A model generated the notes under the pieces. That model saw only the letters and a list, made by a program, of their open reading frames with translations, ran no database searches and was not told where the DNA came from. Below, in pieces: positions 1 through 9,391 of a DNA stretch of 64,000 nt (positions within the stretch are counted from its first letter, which is position 1; each line of letters begins with the position of its first letter). The position numbers and the translations under genes are program-made. Origin of the DNA: an uncultured Kiritimatiellota bacterium (GTDB taxonomy: Bacteria; Verrucomicrobiota; Kiritimatiellia; RFP12; DVOR01); assembly GCA_944389545.1 (NCBI GenBank), contig CALXMT010000010.1, positions 1 through 64,000 of the forward strand. Direction: 5' to 3'.

Positions 1-77
1 AGGACCAATAGGACATATAGGACCAATAGGACATATAGGACCAATAGGACATATAGGACCAATAGGACATATAGGAC
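1..77. repeat. 9-bp tandem array, AGGACNNAT unit
   Basis: Eight back-to-back 9-bp units alternate AGGACCAAT and AGGACATAT, ending in a final AGGAC. The array starts at the window edge, so its true left end is unknown. Shorter arrays of the same unit lie at 27688-27720 (opposite orientation) and 32219-32250. All three adjoin related GC-rich modules, so they belong to one dispersed intergenic repeat family. Confidence 0.9.
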
Positions 78-300
78 GCGGCTTCGCCGCTTGGGCTCCC
101 CAAAACCAAAGCGTGGCGTGCGAAGCCCGCCATGCCCTTACAGGCCCCCGGGCCGTGCGTTGCCTTCCTTTGTGCCCCTTTGTGGCCCTTCGTGTCCTTA
201 GCCGTGGAAGGTTTGGCCCTTTGGGCCTGCACGGTAATAGCCGCGCAGCGTGAGACCTGTCCAAGCTTCCAAGCCTCTAAACTTCCAAGCCTCCAAAAAA
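78..300. repeat. Intergenic repeat mosaic upstream of fusA
   Basis: No credible gene is visible. The stretch holds modules seen elsewhere in the window: a CTTTGTG/CTTCGTG 9-10 bp periodic tract (about 163-200), a GCCGTGGAAGGTTTGG module with a small GC hairpin and TGCACG (about 201-233), and an 8-bp CTTCCAAG-type array (about 261-298). A reverse-oriented near relative of 120-215 lies at about 27530-27655. Confidence 0.7.
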
Positions 301-303
301 GTC

Positions 304-332
304 TTGCTTTTTGGAATGGGTTTTGGTATTTT
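304..332 (+). promoter_or_regulatory. Putative promoter of fusA and the S10 operon
   Basis: A TTGCTT -35 (304-309) is followed by a 17-base spacer and a TATTTT -10 (327-332) preceded by TTTGG. It is the only good sigma70-like signal before fusA. Transcription from about 339 would give a leader of about 70 bases. Confidence 0.5.
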
Positions 333-341
333 ATGTGCGTT

Positions 342-361
342 TTGCCCCTAGGTGGGGGCAA
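342..361 (+). promoter_or_regulatory. Hairpin in the fusA leader
   Basis: TTGCCCC (342-348) can pair with GGGGCAA (355-361) around a 6-base loop, just after the predicted transcription start. There is no U-tract, so it is not an obvious terminator. It may be a leader structure for autogenous control or RNA stability; nothing in the sequence decides between these. Confidence 0.35.
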
Positions 362-407
362 TGCTCTTTGACATCATCCGGTCCTTTTGGACGCATTCGA
401 GGAATAC

Positions 408-2477
408 ATGGCCACTGACCTGGCAGAGATTCGGAATATCGGCATCGTCGCCCACATCGACGCGGGCAAGACGACGACGACCGAGCGTATCCTCTTTTAT
501 GCGGGAATGACGCACCGCCTCGGCAATGTGGACGAGGGGAACACGGTGACGGACTGGATGGTGCAGGAGCGTGAGCGTGGCATCACGATCACTTCGGCGG
601 CGATCACCTGCGCTTGGCGCGGGACGCAAATCAACCTTATCGACACGCCCGGACACGTGGACTTCACCATTGAGGTGGAGCGCGCGTTGCGTGTGTTGGA
701 TGGTGCGGTGGGCGTCTTCTGCGCGGTGGGCGGGGTGCAGCCGCAGTCGGAGACGGTGTGGCGCCAGGCGAACCGTTATCACGTGGCGCGCATCGCGTTC
801 GTCAATAAGATGGACCGGATGGGGGCGAACTTTGAGCGCGTGGTGGCGGAGATGAAGGGGAAGTTGGGGGCGAACGCGGTGCCGGTGGTGTTGCCGGTCG
901 GGGCCGCGGAGAGCTATGCGGGTGAGATCGATTTGATTGCCATGAAGCAGCGGCGTTACCTGGACGCGGAGGGCAAGGCCTTCGAGGACGGGGCGATCGA
1001 CGCGGCTTTGGCCGATGAGGCGCAGGCGGCGCATGAGGCGTTGCTGGAGGCGCTGGCCGAGGCGGACGATGCTTTCATGGAGGCTTACCTGGAGGATCCG
1101 GAGCAGCCGGCGGAGGCGGTGCGGGCGGCGGTTCGCCGTTGCGTGATCGCGCAGACGCTGGTGCCGGTCTTCTGCGGGTCGTCCCTGAAGAACAAGGGCG
1201 TGCAGGCGTTGCTGGACGGGGTGGTGGATTATCTGCCCGCGCCGAGCGAGCGCAAGGCGCCGGTGGGGACGAACGTGAAGACGGAGGAGGCGACGGAGAT
1301 CGAGATGTCGCCGACGGCGCCGCTCTCGGCGCTGGTCTTCAAGATCGCGACGGATCCTTATGTGGGCCGGCTCTTCTTTGTGCGTGTCTATGGCGGCACG
1401 TTGAAGAAGGGGCAGAATGTTTACAATCCCCGGACGCGGCAGCGTGAGCGCGTGATGAAGATTCTGCGCGTGAAGTCCGACGAGGAGGAGGAGCTTGAGC
1501 TTCTCCAGGCGGGCGACATCGGCGCGGTGGTGGGCCTGAAGCAGGCCACGACGGGCGACACGCTGTGCGCGGAGAACAAGCCGGTGGCGCTGATGGGCAT
1601 CACGGCGCCGGAGCCGGTGATGTTCATGGCGATCGAGCCCAAGAGCACGGCCGAGAAGGACAAGCTGGCCGACGCGCTGGACCTGCTGGCGGCGGAGGAT
1701 CCGACCTGCCAGGTGCGGACGGACGCGGAGACGGGGCAGAAGATTTTGAGCGGTATGGGCGAGCTCCACTTGGAGATTCTCGTCGACCGCCTGAGACGTG
1801 AGTTCAATGTGACGGCGAACACGGGCAAGCCGATGGTTTCGTACTGTGAGACGGTGACCACGGCAGCCCGCCGGACGTACACCTTTGACAGGGAGATCGC
1901 GGGTAAGCGGCATTACGCGACGCTGACGATCGAGGTCTCCCCGCTGAAGCGTGGCGAGGGCCGGCAGGCGGCGGTCAGCAGGGCCGCGGAAAAACGCTTG
2001 CCTCGGCCCGAGGTTTGTGCTATCATAAAGGACGCTTTATTTGACGCAATAGCCACCGGCGTTTTGGCACGTTTCCCGATGACGGACGTGCGTGCGGAGG
2101 TGACCGATTGCGCCATGCTGGACGATGAGACGGCTTCGGACGTGGCTTTCAGGAGCGCGGCCGTAATGGGCTTCCGGGAGGCGGCGTTGGCCGCCGGGCC
2201 GGAGTTCCTGGAGCCGATCATGTCCCTCGACATCGTGACGCCGCCCGAGTACGTGGGCGACATCATGGGGGACATCAACGGCCGCCGCGGCCAGGTGCGC
2301 GACATGGAGATGAAGGGCGACCTTCAGGAAGTGCGCGCGTCGGTGCCGTTGGCGGAGCTGTTTGGGTACGCCACGGCGATCCGCTCGCTGTCGCGTGGGC
2401 GGGCCGGGTACACGATGGAGCCCGGCGCGTTTGCGGTGGCGCCCAAAACGGTTAAAGAAGAACTACTCAACAGGTAA
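408..2477 (+). CDS. fusA: Elongation factor G family GTPase
   Basis: EF-G family GTPase acting on the ribosome in translocation or recycling. All G motifs are present: AHIDAGKT (residues 15-22), [17 protein letters not shown] and GSSLKNKG. Domain III carries GMGELHLEI and a recognisable domain V follows. ATG 408 is preferred to TTG 387 because GAGGA lies 4-8 bases upstream and the protein then starts [13 protein letters not shown]; 689 aa is normal. Both domain IV tip loops are unusual: the family SGGxGQY loop reads [10 protein letters not shown] (about 495-504) and the SYHxVDSS loop reads LDDETASD (about 571-578). It sits directly before rpsJ with no tuf gene between, and rpsL/rpsG are not within 400 bases upstream. 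It may be a specialised EF-G paralogue; family assignment is secure, exact role less so. Confidence 0.92.
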   Translation: MATDLAEIRNIGIVAHIDAGKTTTTERILFYAGMTHRLGNVDEGNTVTDWMVQERERGITITSAAITCAWRGTQINLIDTPGHVDFTIEVERALRVLDGAVGVFCAVGGVQPQSETVWRQANRYHVARIAFVNKMDRMGANFERVVAEMKGKLGANAVPVVLPVGAAESYAGEIDLIAMKQRRYLDAEGKAFEDGAIDAALADEAQAAHEALLEALAEADDAFMEAYLEDPEQPAEAVRAAVRRCVIAQTLVPVFCGSSLKNKGVQALLDGVVDYLPAPSERKAPVGTNVKTEEATEIEMSPTAPLSALVFKIATDPYVGRLFFVRVYGGTLKKGQNVYNPRTRQRERVMKILRVKSDEEEELELLQAGDIGAVVGLKQATTGDTLCAENKPVALMGITAPEPVMFMAIEPKSTAEKDKLADALDLLAAEDPTCQVRTDAETGQKILSGMGELHLEILVDRLRREFNVTANTGKPMVSYCETVTTAARRTYTFDREIAGKRHYATLTIEVSPLKRGEGRQAAVSRAAEKRLPRPEVCAIIKDALFDAIATGVLARFPMTDVRAEVTDCAMLDDETASDVAFRSAAVMGFREAALAAGPEFLEPIMSLDIVTPPEYVGDIMGDINGRRGQVRDMEMKGDLQEVRASVPLAELFGYATAIRSLSRGRAGYTMEPGAFAVAPKTVKEELLNR

Positions 2478-2484
2478 TGTGAGC

Positions 2485-2793
2485 ATGCAAAGTCAACGCA
2501 TACGCATTCGCTTGCAGGCGTACGACCACAAGGTGCTGGACCAGGCCGTGGGCGCAATCCTCGACACGGCGCGGAGCACCGGCGCGCAGATCGTCGGCCC
2601 CATCCCGCTGCCGACGCGCATCGAGCGCTTCACGGTGAACCGTTCGCCGCACGTGGACAAGAAGTCGATGGATCAGTTCGAGATGCGGACGCACAAGCGT
2701 CTGCTGGACATCGTGGGCCCGACGTCGAAGACCGTCGATGAGCTCAAGAAGCTGAACCTGCCGGCCGGCGTGGACATCACCATTCGCATCTAA
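2485..2793 (+). CDS. rpsJ: 30S ribosomal protein S10
   Basis: S10 of the small-subunit head, also NusE in antitermination complexes. 102 aa, family length, with the typical [14 protein letters not shown] start and a [20 protein letters not shown] segment. ATG 2485 is chosen; an in-frame GTG at 2479 is possible. No strong ribosome binding site is visible and the fusA stop is only 7 bases upstream, so translational coupling with fusA is likely. First gene of the S10 operon. Confidence 0.97.
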   Translation: MQSQRIRIRLQAYDHKVLDQAVGAILDTARSTGAQIVGPIPLPTRIERFTVNRSPHVDKKSMDQFEMRTHKRLLDIVGPTSKTVDELKKLNLPAGVDITIRI

Positions 2794-2803
2794 GGAGGGG
2801 ACC

Positions 2804-3430
2804 ATGCAAGGCTTGATTGGCAAGAAGATCGGCATGACCCAGATTTGGGACGAGAACGGCGTGGCCGTGCCCGTCACGGTGGTCGAGGTTGGCCCCTGCC
2901 CGGTGGTCCAAGTGAAGACCGTCGAGAAGGATGGCTATGTGGCCGCCCAGCTCGGGTTTGAAGAGCAGAAGGCGCAGCGCCTGAGCAAGGCCGAGCGCAC
3001 GCGTTTTGAGAAGGCCGGCGTGCCTGCGCAGCGCGTGATCCAGGAATTCCGCTGGGATGGCGCGGCCGAGGTCAAGGCCGGCGACACGCTCACGGCGAGC
3101 GTCTTTGAAGGCGTGGCGTACGTGGACGTGCAGGCGACGACGAAGGGCCGCGGCTTCGCGGGCGTGGTGCGTCGCTACGGCTTCCGCGGCGGCCCCCATG
3201 GCCACGGCGGCCACAGCAAGCGCCGCCCCGGCGGCATCGCGGCACGCGACCTGCCCGGTTGGGTCGAGAAGGGCAAGAAGATGCCCGGCCACATGGGCAG
3301 CGTGACGCGCACCACCCAGAACATCCGCGTGGCGAAGGTGCTGGCCGATGAGAACCTCATCCTCCTGCACGGCGCGGTCCCCGGCCCCAACGGCGGCATC
3401 GTCCGTGTGACGAAGGCGCTGAAGAAGTGA
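2804..3430 (+). CDS. rplC: 50S ribosomal protein L3
   Basis: Early-assembly large-subunit protein near the peptidyl transferase centre. 208 aa, starting MQGLIGKKIGMTQIW, with the GRGFAGVVRRY and GHGGHSKRRPG stretches typical of the L3 extension. AAGGAGGGG just upstream of ATG 2804 is a strong ribosome binding site. Canonical S10 order. Confidence 0.97.
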   Translation: MQGLIGKKIGMTQIWDENGVAVPVTVVEVGPCPVVQVKTVEKDGYVAAQLGFEEQKAQRLSKAERTRFEKAGVPAQRVIQEFRWDGAAEVKAGDTLTASVFEGVAYVDVQATTKGRGFAGVVRRYGFRGGPHGHGGHSKRRPGGIAARDLPGWVEKGKKMPGHMGSVTRTTQNIRVAKVLADENLILLHGAVPGPNGGIVRVTKALKK

Positions 3431-3440
3431 GGCTTGAGCA

Positions 3441-4112
3441 ATGAGCACGATCAAAGTTTACGACAAGACCGGCGCCGCGGCGGGCGAGAAGACCGTCGAC
3501 GAGGCGCAGCTGGTGCTTGACCGCGGCGAGCAGGCCGTGAAGGACACCGTGGTGGCGATCCTGAACGGGATGCGCGCCGGGACGGCGAAGACGAAGAACC
3601 GCAGCGAAGTCTCCGGCTCGGGCAAGAAGCCCTGGAAGCAGAAGGGGACCGGCCGCGCGAGCTTCGGCGGCAGCCGCAACCCTGTGTGGCGTGGCGGCGG
3701 CGTGGCCTTCGGCCCCGTGCCCCGCGATTACGCGCAGAAGATCAACAAGAAGGTGGCGGCGCTGGCCTTCGCCCGCGCGCTGAGCGACAAGATCGCCGCC
3801 GGCGAGCTGTGCGTGGTGGACTCCCTGAACTTCGAGGAGCCCAAGACCAAGCAGGCCGCCGCGATGTACAAGGCCCTGGGCGCGACCCGCTCCTGCCTGA
3901 CCGTCATCGCGGACGACGCCTTGGCCGGCGACGCGAACGAGAACTTCATCCTCGCGGTGTGCAATCTGCCGAACGTGGATTTGGCCACCGTGGCGGAGAC
4001 GGACGTCTACATGCTGTGCCGCTACAAGCAAATCGTGGTCACGCCCCAGGCCCTTGAGGGCTTGATGGCGCGTCTGGCCCGTGCGACCACCGGAAAGGCG
4101 GTGCAGGAATGA
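3441..4112 (+). CDS. rplD: 50S ribosomal protein L4
   Basis: L4 lines part of the peptide exit tunnel and represses the S10 operon in some bacteria. The 223-aa protein has the exit-tunnel loop region (KKPWKQKGTGRASFGGSRNP, about residues 56-75). Its stop overlaps the rplW start as ATGA, implying coupled translation. No L4-binding leader could be recognised before rpsJ. Confidence 0.96.
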   Translation: MSTIKVYDKTGAAAGEKTVDEAQLVLDRGEQAVKDTVVAILNGMRAGTAKTKNRSEVSGSGKKPWKQKGTGRASFGGSRNPVWRGGGVAFGPVPRDYAQKINKKVAALAFARALSDKIAAGELCVVDSLNFEEPKTKQAAAMYKALGATRSCLTVIADDALAGDANENFILAVCNLPNVDLATVAETDVYMLCRYKQIVVTPQALEGLMARLARATTGKAVQE

Positions 4113-4381
4113 AGACGATTATCCGCAAGGTCTCCGTGACCGAGAAGGGCACCCTGATCGGCGCGAAGAACCAATACATGCTCGAGGTCGCCCCGGAGGC
4201 GACGAAGCCCCAGATCCGCGCGGCGGTGGAGGAGCAGTTCGGCGTGCACGTGAAGAGCGTGAACACGGCGAACTACCGTCCCCGCACGGTGGCGACGCGC
4301 ACGCGCCGCACCACCCAGACGCCGGCGTGGAAGCGCGCGTATGTGACGCTGCGCGAGGGTGAGCGCATCGAGCTTGCCTAA
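4109..4381 (+). CDS. rplW: 50S ribosomal protein L23
   Basis: L23 sits at the tunnel exit and docks trigger factor and SRP. 90 aa, with the family pattern [17 protein letters not shown] near the N terminus and GVHVKSVNT in the middle. It starts inside the rplD stop (ATGA overlap). Operon position between rplD and rplB agrees. Confidence 0.95.
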   Translation: MKTIIRKVSVTEKGTLIGAKNQYMLEVAPEATKPQIRAAVEEQFGVHVKSVNTANYRPRTVATRTRRTTQTPAWKRAYVTLREGERIELA

Positions 4382-4409
4382 ACAGAAAGAGCCAAAGGAC
4401 ACCCTATCT

Positions 4410-5234
4410 ATGGCACTGAAGAGTTACAAACCCCGCAGCCCGGGCATGCGCTTCCGCGTTTCCCAGGTGCGCACGCATCTCTCGAAGGAGAAGCCGGTCG
4501 CGCACTTGACGGTCGCGAAGAACGGCAATGCCGGGCGCAACAACCAGGGTCGCATCACCGTCCGCCATCGTGGCGGCGGCGTGCGTCGCCGTTTCCGCAT
4601 CGTGGACTTCCTGCGCGACAAGCACGGGATCCCCGCGAAGGTGGCGGCGCTCTGCTATGACCCGAACCGCACGGCCAACCTGGCCCTGCTGAACTACGCC
4701 GACGGCGAGAAGCGCTACATCCTGGCCCCCGAAGGCCTGAAGCCCGGCATGACCGTGGTCTCCGGCCCCGACGCGGAGCCGACCGTCGGCAACGCGCTGC
4801 CCTTGGAGAAGATCCCGCTGGGCATGGCGGTCCACAACATCGAGCTGGTGCCCGGCAAGGGCGCGCAGATGGTGCGCAGCGCCGGCACGAGCGCGACGCT
4901 GATGGCCCGCGCGAACGGCATGGCGACGCTCCGCCTCCCCTCCGGTGAAGTCCGCATGGTCTCCGTGCTCTGCATGGCGACGGTCGGCGTGGTGGGCGAA
5001 GGCGATTGGTCGGGCGTGAAGTTTGGCAAGGCCGGCCGCAAGCGCCTGTTGGGCATCCGCCCGACGGTCCGTGGTGTGGCGATGAACCCTGTCGACCACC
5101 CGATGGGCGGCGGTGAAGGCCGCACGTCCGGCGGCAGCCACCCGCGCAGCCCCTGGGGCAAGCTCGCCAAGGGCGGGAAGACGCGCAACCGCCGCAAGAA
5201 CAGCAATCGCTTCATCGTCAAGCGGAGGAAGTAA
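4410..5234 (+). CDS. rplB: 50S ribosomal protein L2
   Basis: L2 is needed for subunit association and peptidyl transfer. ATG 4410 gives 274 aa starting [15 protein letters not shown], the usual length; AAAGGA lies about 12 bases upstream. The near-invariant C-terminal block is present, including [17 protein letters not shown] with the functionally important His. The frame stays open to 4359 but the added residues are not L2-like. Confidence 0.97.
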   Translation: MALKSYKPRSPGMRFRVSQVRTHLSKEKPVAHLTVAKNGNAGRNNQGRITVRHRGGGVRRRFRIVDFLRDKHGIPAKVAALCYDPNRTANLALLNYADGEKRYILAPEGLKPGMTVVSGPDAEPTVGNALPLEKIPLGMAVHNIELVPGKGAQMVRSAGTSATLMARANGMATLRLPSGEVRMVSVLCMATVGVVGEGDWSGVKFGKAGRKRLLGIRPTVRGVAMNPVDHPMGGGEGRTSGGSHPRSPWGKLAKGGKTRNRRKNSNRFIVKRRK

Positions 5235-5239
5235 CGTTT

Positions 5240-5518
5240 ATGGCACGTTCCATTAAGAAGGGCCCGTATGTTGAGGCGTCTCTTCTCCGCAAGGTGGAGA
5301 AGATGAACGCGTCGGGCAAGAAACTGCCGATCAAGACGTGGTCGCGCCGTTCGATGGTGCTCCCTGAGTTCGTGGGGCACACGTTCGCGATCCACAACGG
5401 CAAGCAGCACATGCCGGTGTTCATCACCGAGAACATGGTCGGGCACCGCCTGGGCGAGTTCTCGAACACCCGCACGTTCAAGGCCCACGGCGGCCTGACC
5501 GAGAAGGCCTCGAAGTAA
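5240..5518 (+). CDS. rpsS: 30S ribosomal protein S19
   Basis: S19 forms a head complex with S13 near the A site. 92 aa, starting [16 protein letters not shown], with [20 protein letters not shown] and [12 protein letters not shown] as in the family. GGAGGAAG ends the rplB coding region and acts as the ribosome binding site. Confidence 0.97.
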   Translation: MARSIKKGPYVEASLLRKVEKMNASGKKLPIKTWSRRSMVLPEFVGHTFAIHNGKQHMPVFITENMVGHRLGEFSNTRTFKAHGGLTEKASK

Positions 5519-5530
5519 AGGAGACGGATC

Positions 5531-5863
5531 ATGGAAGTGAAAGCCATCACCCGCAATCTCCGCATCTCCGTGCGCAAGGCGCGCCCGATCGCCCGTCGCG
5601 TGCAGGGTCTGAAGCTCTCCGACGCCCTTGCGGTGGCGGATTTCAGCCCGCTGAAGGCGGCGCGTTTCCTGGCTGCGACGCTGCGCTCCGCTGCGGCGAA
5701 CGCGCAGAACAACAACAACCTCGACCCCGAGACGCTGACGGTGAAGAAGGCGGTTTTCGACGAGGGCACGCGCATGAAGCGCTACTGGTGCGGTGCGCGC
5801 GGCAGCGCCAAGCCGATCCAGAAGAAGCTCAGCCACCTCACGGTGGTGTTGACGAACGAGTAA
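5531..5863 (+). CDS. rplV: 50S ribosomal protein L22
   Basis: L22 contributes a beta hairpin to the exit tunnel constriction. 110 aa; the rRNA-binding core reads ARPIARRVQGLKLSDAL and the C-terminal hairpin contains GTRMKRYWCGARG. AAAGGAGA sits before ATG 5531. Standard S10-operon position. Confidence 0.96.
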   Translation: MEVKAITRNLRISVRKARPIARRVQGLKLSDALAVADFSPLKAARFLAATLRSAAANAQNNNNLDPETLTVKKAVFDEGTRMKRYWCGARGSAKPIQKKLSHLTVVLTNE

Positions 5864-5878
5864 AACGAGGAGCCTACC

Positions 5879-6565
5879 TTGGGACAGAAAGTCAACCCTA
5901 TCGGCTTCCGCATTGCCCTGAACAAGCAGTGGCAGTCGCGTTGGTTCGCGAAGAAGCAGGATTTCGGCCTGAACCTGGCCGAGGACAACGCCATCCGTGA
6001 GACGGTCCGCAAGTCCATCGAGGGCGCGGCCATCACGAAGATCGGCATCGAGCGTTACGCCAACCGCGTGCGCGTGGTGATCTTCACGGCCCGCCCGGGC
6101 ATCATCGTCGGGCGCAATGGCCAGGACGTGGAGAAGCTGAAGACCGCCCTGGCGAAGAAGACGGGCAAGGAAATCTACCTGGACATCCAGGAGGTCCGCA
6201 CGCCCGACGCCGACGCCCAGCTGGTGGCCGAGAGCATCGCCCAGCAGATCGAGCACCGCATTGCCGTGAAGCGTGCCATCAAGCGCGCGGAGAAGACGGC
6301 GATGGAGCTTGGCGTGGACGGGATCAAGATCCGTTGCGCCGGGCGTATCAACGGCGCCGAGATTTCCCGCGTGGAGTGGAGCAAGAAGGGCAAGGTGCCC
6401 CTGCACACCCTCCGCGCCAACATTGACTATGGCTTTGTGGAGGCCAACACCACCGCCGGCAAGATCGGCGTGAAGGTGTGGATCTGCAAGCGCGAAGACT
6501 TCCAGCCCACGCGCCAGGCGCGCGGCGGCGACCGCGGAAGGAGGAACTATGCCTCTCATGCCTAA
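5879..6565 (+). CDS. rpsC: 30S ribosomal protein S3
   Basis: S3 is part of the mRNA entry helicase. The 228-aa protein starts at a TTG codon (5879) giving [12 protein letters not shown], the invariant S3 N terminus, with ACGAGGAG upstream, so the rare start codon is well supported. A KH domain carries [11 protein letters not shown]. The last 17 bases overlap rplP. Confidence 0.96.
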   Translation: MGQKVNPIGFRIALNKQWQSRWFAKKQDFGLNLAEDNAIRETVRKSIEGAAITKIGIERYANRVRVVIFTARPGIIVGRNGQDVEKLKTALAKKTGKEIYLDIQEVRTPDADAQLVAESIAQQIEHRIAVKRAIKRAEKTAMELGVDGIKIRCAGRINGAEISRVEWSKKGKVPLHTLRANIDYGFVEANTTAGKIGVKVWICKREDFQPTRQARGGDRGRRNYASHA

Positions 6566-6956
6566 ACGCGTGAAGCACCGCAAGGTGTCGAAGGGCTCCC
6601 GCAAGGGGTTCGCGACGAGCGGTGACAAGCTCGCCTACGGCGAGTTCGGAATCAAGGCCCTGGGCCGTGGCTGGGTGACGAACACCCAGATTGAGGCCTG
6701 CCGCGTGGCGATCAACCGCCACATGAAGCGCAAGGGCAAGCTCTGGGTCCGCATCTTCCCGGACAAGCCGGTGACGAAGAAGCCGATCGAAGTCCGTATG
6801 GGCTCCGGTAAGGGCAATCCGGAATTCTGGGTGGCCGTGGTGCTCCCCGGCAAGGTGCTCTTTGAGGTGGGCGGCATCCCCGAGTCGCTGGCGCGTGAGT
6901 GCCTGCGCCTGGCCGACACCAAGCTGGGCATCCGCACGCAGCTCGTGAGCCGCTAA
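6549..6956 (+). CDS. rplP: 50S ribosomal protein L16
   Basis: L16 helps position tRNA in the A and P sites. 135 aa, starting [20 protein letters not shown], with AAGGAGG before ATG 6549. The start lies inside rpsC, so the two are coupled. The conserved [12 protein letters not shown] and [15 protein letters not shown] stretches are present. Confidence 0.97.
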   Translation: MPLMPKRVKHRKVSKGSRKGFATSGDKLAYGEFGIKALGRGWVTNTQIEACRVAINRHMKRKGKLWVRIFPDKPVTKKPIEVRMGSGKGNPEFWVAVVLPGKVLFEVGGIPESLARECLRLADTKLGIRTQLVSR

Positions 6957-6966
6957 GGAGGACGCC

Positions 6967-7164
6967 ATGAAGATCGCAGAAATCAAAGACCTCAGCGCCG
7001 AGGAGCTCGCCGCCCAGATCCGCGACAAGGAGACTGAGCTGCGCGGGCTTCGCCTGAAGCACAACTCCACCACGGGCATCGAGGCCCCCGGGCGCCTCGC
7101 CAAGCTGCGCAAGGACATTGCCCAGCTCAAGACGGTGGCCAACCAGAAGAAGGTGAACAAATGA
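6967..7164 (+). CDS. rpmC: 50S ribosomal protein L29
   Basis: L29 is a small helical protein near the tunnel exit. 65 aa with two predicted helices, including [20 protein letters not shown], which matches the family pattern. TAAGGAGGAC precedes ATG 6967. The stop overlaps the rpsQ start as ATGA. Confidence 0.93.
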   Translation: MKIAEIKDLSAEELAAQIRDKETELRGLRLKHNSTTGIEAPGRLAKLRKDIAQLKTVANQKKVNK

Positions 7165-7424
7165 GCGAAACTACTGTCGAGCGCGGTTCGCGCAAGGTGC
7201 GCAAGGGCACCGTCGTCAGCAAGTCGGGCGACAAGTCCATCACCGTGCGCGTCGAGCGTCGCCTGCTCCACCCCATCTACGGGAAAGTGGTGAAGACGAG
7301 CAAGAAGTTCCACGCGCATGACGAAGCGAACGTGGCCAAAGTGGGCGACACGGTGACCATCATGGAAACCCGCCCCCTGAGCAAGACCAAGCGCTGGCGC
7401 CTGGTCTCCGTTGAGGAGAAGTAA
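7161..7424 (+). CDS. rpsQ: 30S ribosomal protein S17
   Basis: Primary 16S rRNA binder. 87 aa with [33 protein letters not shown] and [18 protein letters not shown], the family signature order. Starts within the rpmC stop. Last gene of the classical S10 operon; rplN follows after 3 bases, so no break between S10 and spc genes is visible. Confidence 0.96.
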   Translation: MSETTVERGSRKVRKGTVVSKSGDKSITVRVERRLLHPIYGKVVKTSKKFHAHDEANVAKVGDTVTIMETRPLSKTKRWRLVSVEEK

Positions 7425-7427
7425 GCC

Positions 7428-7793
7428 ATGATCATCGAAGAGAGCAAGCTTGTGGTCGCGGACAACACCGGCGCGAAGATCGCCAAGTGCTTCCGCATCC
7501 TGGGTCAGCGCAAGGGCACCGCCGGGGTGGGTGACATCATCCGTGTCTCCATCCAGGAGGCCAGCCCCACCGGCGCGGTGAAGAAGGGGCAGGTCTGCCA
7601 CGCCCTCATCGTGCGCACGGCGCACCCCATCGCGCGTCCCGACGGCTCCTACGTGCGCTTCGACCAGAACGCGTGCGTGATCGTCGACGCGAAGCACAAC
7701 CCGATGGGCACCCGCATTTTCGGGCCCGTGGCGCGCGAGCTGCGCGACAAGGGCCAGATGAAGGTCATCTCCCTCGCGCCCGAAGTGGTGTGA
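7428..7793 (+). CDS. rplN: 50S ribosomal protein L14
   Basis: L14 forms an intersubunit bridge and binds the silencing factor RsfS. 121 aa with [38 protein letters not shown] and [14 protein letters not shown], all family signatures. A 116-base gap to rplX follows, the longest inside the cluster before the alpha promoter; I could not identify a promoter or terminator in it. Confidence 0.97.
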   Translation: MIIEESKLVVADNTGAKIAKCFRILGQRKGTAGVGDIIRVSIQEASPTGAVKKGQVCHALIVRTAHPIARPDGSYVRFDQNACVIVDAKHNPMGTRIFGPVARELRDKGQMKVISLAPEVV

Positions 7794-7909
7794 GGCGAGA
7801 TGCCGTCCGGACCGCGCAGGTAATACGTAAGCGTAAGCCGGGAACCCACAGGACGAACGGGACGTTTGCGAACTGCGTTTGTTACAACGGCGAGTTACGG
7901 AACAGAACA

Positions 7910-8224
7910 ATGAGCATCGCAAGAATCAAGAAGAACGACACGGTGATCGCGATCGCCGGCGCCGACAAGGGCAAGACGGGGAAAGTCGTCTCCGTGAACC
8001 CCAAGCAGGGCACCGCGATTGTGGAAGGCCTGCGGAAGGTCAAGAAGACCGTCCGCCGCACCGAGCAGAACGAAGGCGGCATCATCGAGGTCGAGGCGCC
8101 CATCCAGCTCTCGAACCTGATGCCTTATGACGCGGACAAGCAGTGCGGCAGCCGCATTGCCCGCACGCAGAACGGCGAGACCAAGGTGCGCACCCTCAAG
8201 GTCTCCGGCAAGGCGTTGGACTAA
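7910..8224 (+). CDS. rplX: 50S ribosomal protein L24
   Basis: Assembly initiator protein with a KOW motif (IKKNDTVIAIAGADKGKTGK, about residues 6-25). ATG 7910 gives 104 aa, the expected size; the frame remains open further upstream into rplN but that part is not L24-like. The ribosome binding site is weak. Confidence 0.94.
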   Translation: MSIARIKKNDTVIAIAGADKGKTGKVVSVNPKQGTAIVEGLRKVKKTVRRTEQNEGGIIEVEAPIQLSNLMPYDADKQCGSRIARTQNGETKVRTLKVSGKALD

Positions 8225-8236
8225 GGAGCAGCGAAC

Positions 8237-8767
8237 ATGGCCAATCTGAAAGAGACCTACGCCAAGGAAATCGTCCCCGCGCTCGAGAAGAAGCTTGGGG
8301 TCACGAACCCGATGTTGGTGCCCCGCCTGACGAAGATCGTCATCAACATGGCGTTCGGCATCCAGGAAAAGGACGTCCAGAAGCAGTTGGTGCAGGACCT
8401 TGAGGCGATCACCGGCCAGAAGGCCGTCCTCTGCAAGGCCCGCAAGAGCATCTCCAACTTCAAGCTCCGCGAGGGCATGCCCATCGGCGCGAAGGTGACG
8501 CTGCGCGGCAACCGCATGTACGAGTTCGCCGACCGCTTCTTCAACGTCACCCTGCCCCGCATCCGCGACTTCCGCGGCGTGCCGAATCGCGGCTTCGACA
8601 AGGCCGGCAACTACACCATGGGCATGAAGGAATACGTGACCTTCCCCGAAATCACCGCCGTCAGCACGGCTTCGGGCCTGGACATCACCTTCGTCACCAC
8701 CGCCAAGGACAAGGACGGCGCCAAGGCCCTCCTCGAGGCCCTCGGCATGGCGTTCATGGGCCGCTAA
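8237..8767 (+). CDS. rplE: 50S ribosomal protein L5
   Basis: 5S rRNA-binding protein of the central protuberance. 176 aa with [39 protein letters not shown] and [16 protein letters not shown], typical of L5. TAAGGAG precedes ATG 8237. Standard order rplX-rplE-rpsN. Confidence 0.97.
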   Translation: MANLKETYAKEIVPALEKKLGVTNPMLVPRLTKIVINMAFGIQEKDVQKQLVQDLEAITGQKAVLCKARKSISNFKLREGMPIGAKVTLRGNRMYEFADRFFNVTLPRIRDFRGVPNRGFDKAGNYTMGMKEYVTFPEITAVSTASGLDITFVTTAKDKDGAKALLEALGMAFMGR

Positions 8768-8784
8768 GGATAAGGAGAGAGAAA

Positions 8785-8970
8785 ATGGCTAAGACCTCCC
8801 TGATCGTCAAAGCGGCGCGCAAGCCGAAGTTCGGCGTCCGCGCGTACACCCGCTGCTCCCGTTGCGGCCGCCCCCACAGCGTCATCCGCAAGTTCCGCCT
8901 CTGCCGTCTCTGCTTCCGCGAGATGGCCCTCAACGGCGAAATCCCCGGCGTCACCAAGGCCAGCTGGTAA
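8785..8970 (+). CDS. rpsN: 30S ribosomal protein S14, zinc-binding short form
   Basis: 61-aa type Z S14, with a four-cysteine zinc site: CSRC at residues 24-27 and CRLC at 39-42. The zinc-independent form would be about 100 aa. AAGGAGA lies upstream of ATG 8785. Possession of the zinc form suggests a separate zinc-free copy could exist elsewhere, which cannot be seen here. Confidence 0.95.
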   Translation: MAKTSLIVKAARKPKFGVRAYTRCSRCGRPHSVIRKFRLCRLCFREMALNGEIPGVTKASW

Positions 8971-8986
8971 GAAAGGGCACACGACT

Positions 8987-9379
8987 ATGATGACCGACCC
9001 CATTTCCGACATGCTGGTGCGCATCCGCAACGCGCAGAAGGCGCGCCACCCCGAGGTGTCCATGCCCGGCTCCCGCATCAAGGGCGAGATCGCCCGCGTG
9101 CTCAAGGAAGAGGGCTACATCGCCGACTACTCCATGGTCGGCGAGACCAAGCGCACCCTCACCATCGAGCTGAAGTACAGCGACCGTGCCGAGCCCGCCA
9201 TCCGCGGCCTTGAGCGCGTCTCCCGCCCCGGCCTGCGCCGTTTCTGCGGCTACACCGACATCCCCAAAGTCCTCGGCGGCCTGGGCATCGCCGTGCTCAG
9301 CACCTCCGGCGGCATCATGAGCGGCAAGACCGCCCGCGAGCGTCGTCTCGGCGGCGAGCTGCTCTGCACCATCTGGTAA
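8987..9379 (+). CDS. rpsH: 30S ribosomal protein S8
   Basis: 16S rRNA platform binder and, in Escherichia coli, translational repressor of spc. 130 aa starting MMTDPISDMLVRIRNAQKA; C-terminal LGIAVLSTSGGIMSGKTARE is the S8 signature. AAAGGG lies upstream of ATG 8987. Confidence 0.97.
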   Translation: MMTDPISDMLVRIRNAQKARHPEVSMPGSRIKGEIARVLKEEGYIADYSMVGETKRTLTIELKYSDRAEPAIRGLERVSRPGLRRFCGYTDIPKVLGGLGIAVLSTSGGIMSGKTARERRLGGELLCTIW

Positions 9380-9391
9380 AGGAGAGCACAC

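Noticed and set aside
7794-7909. Possible spc promoter between rplN and rplX
   Set aside because: The gap is suggestively long, but I found no -10/-35 pair or extended -10 like those elsewhere in the window.
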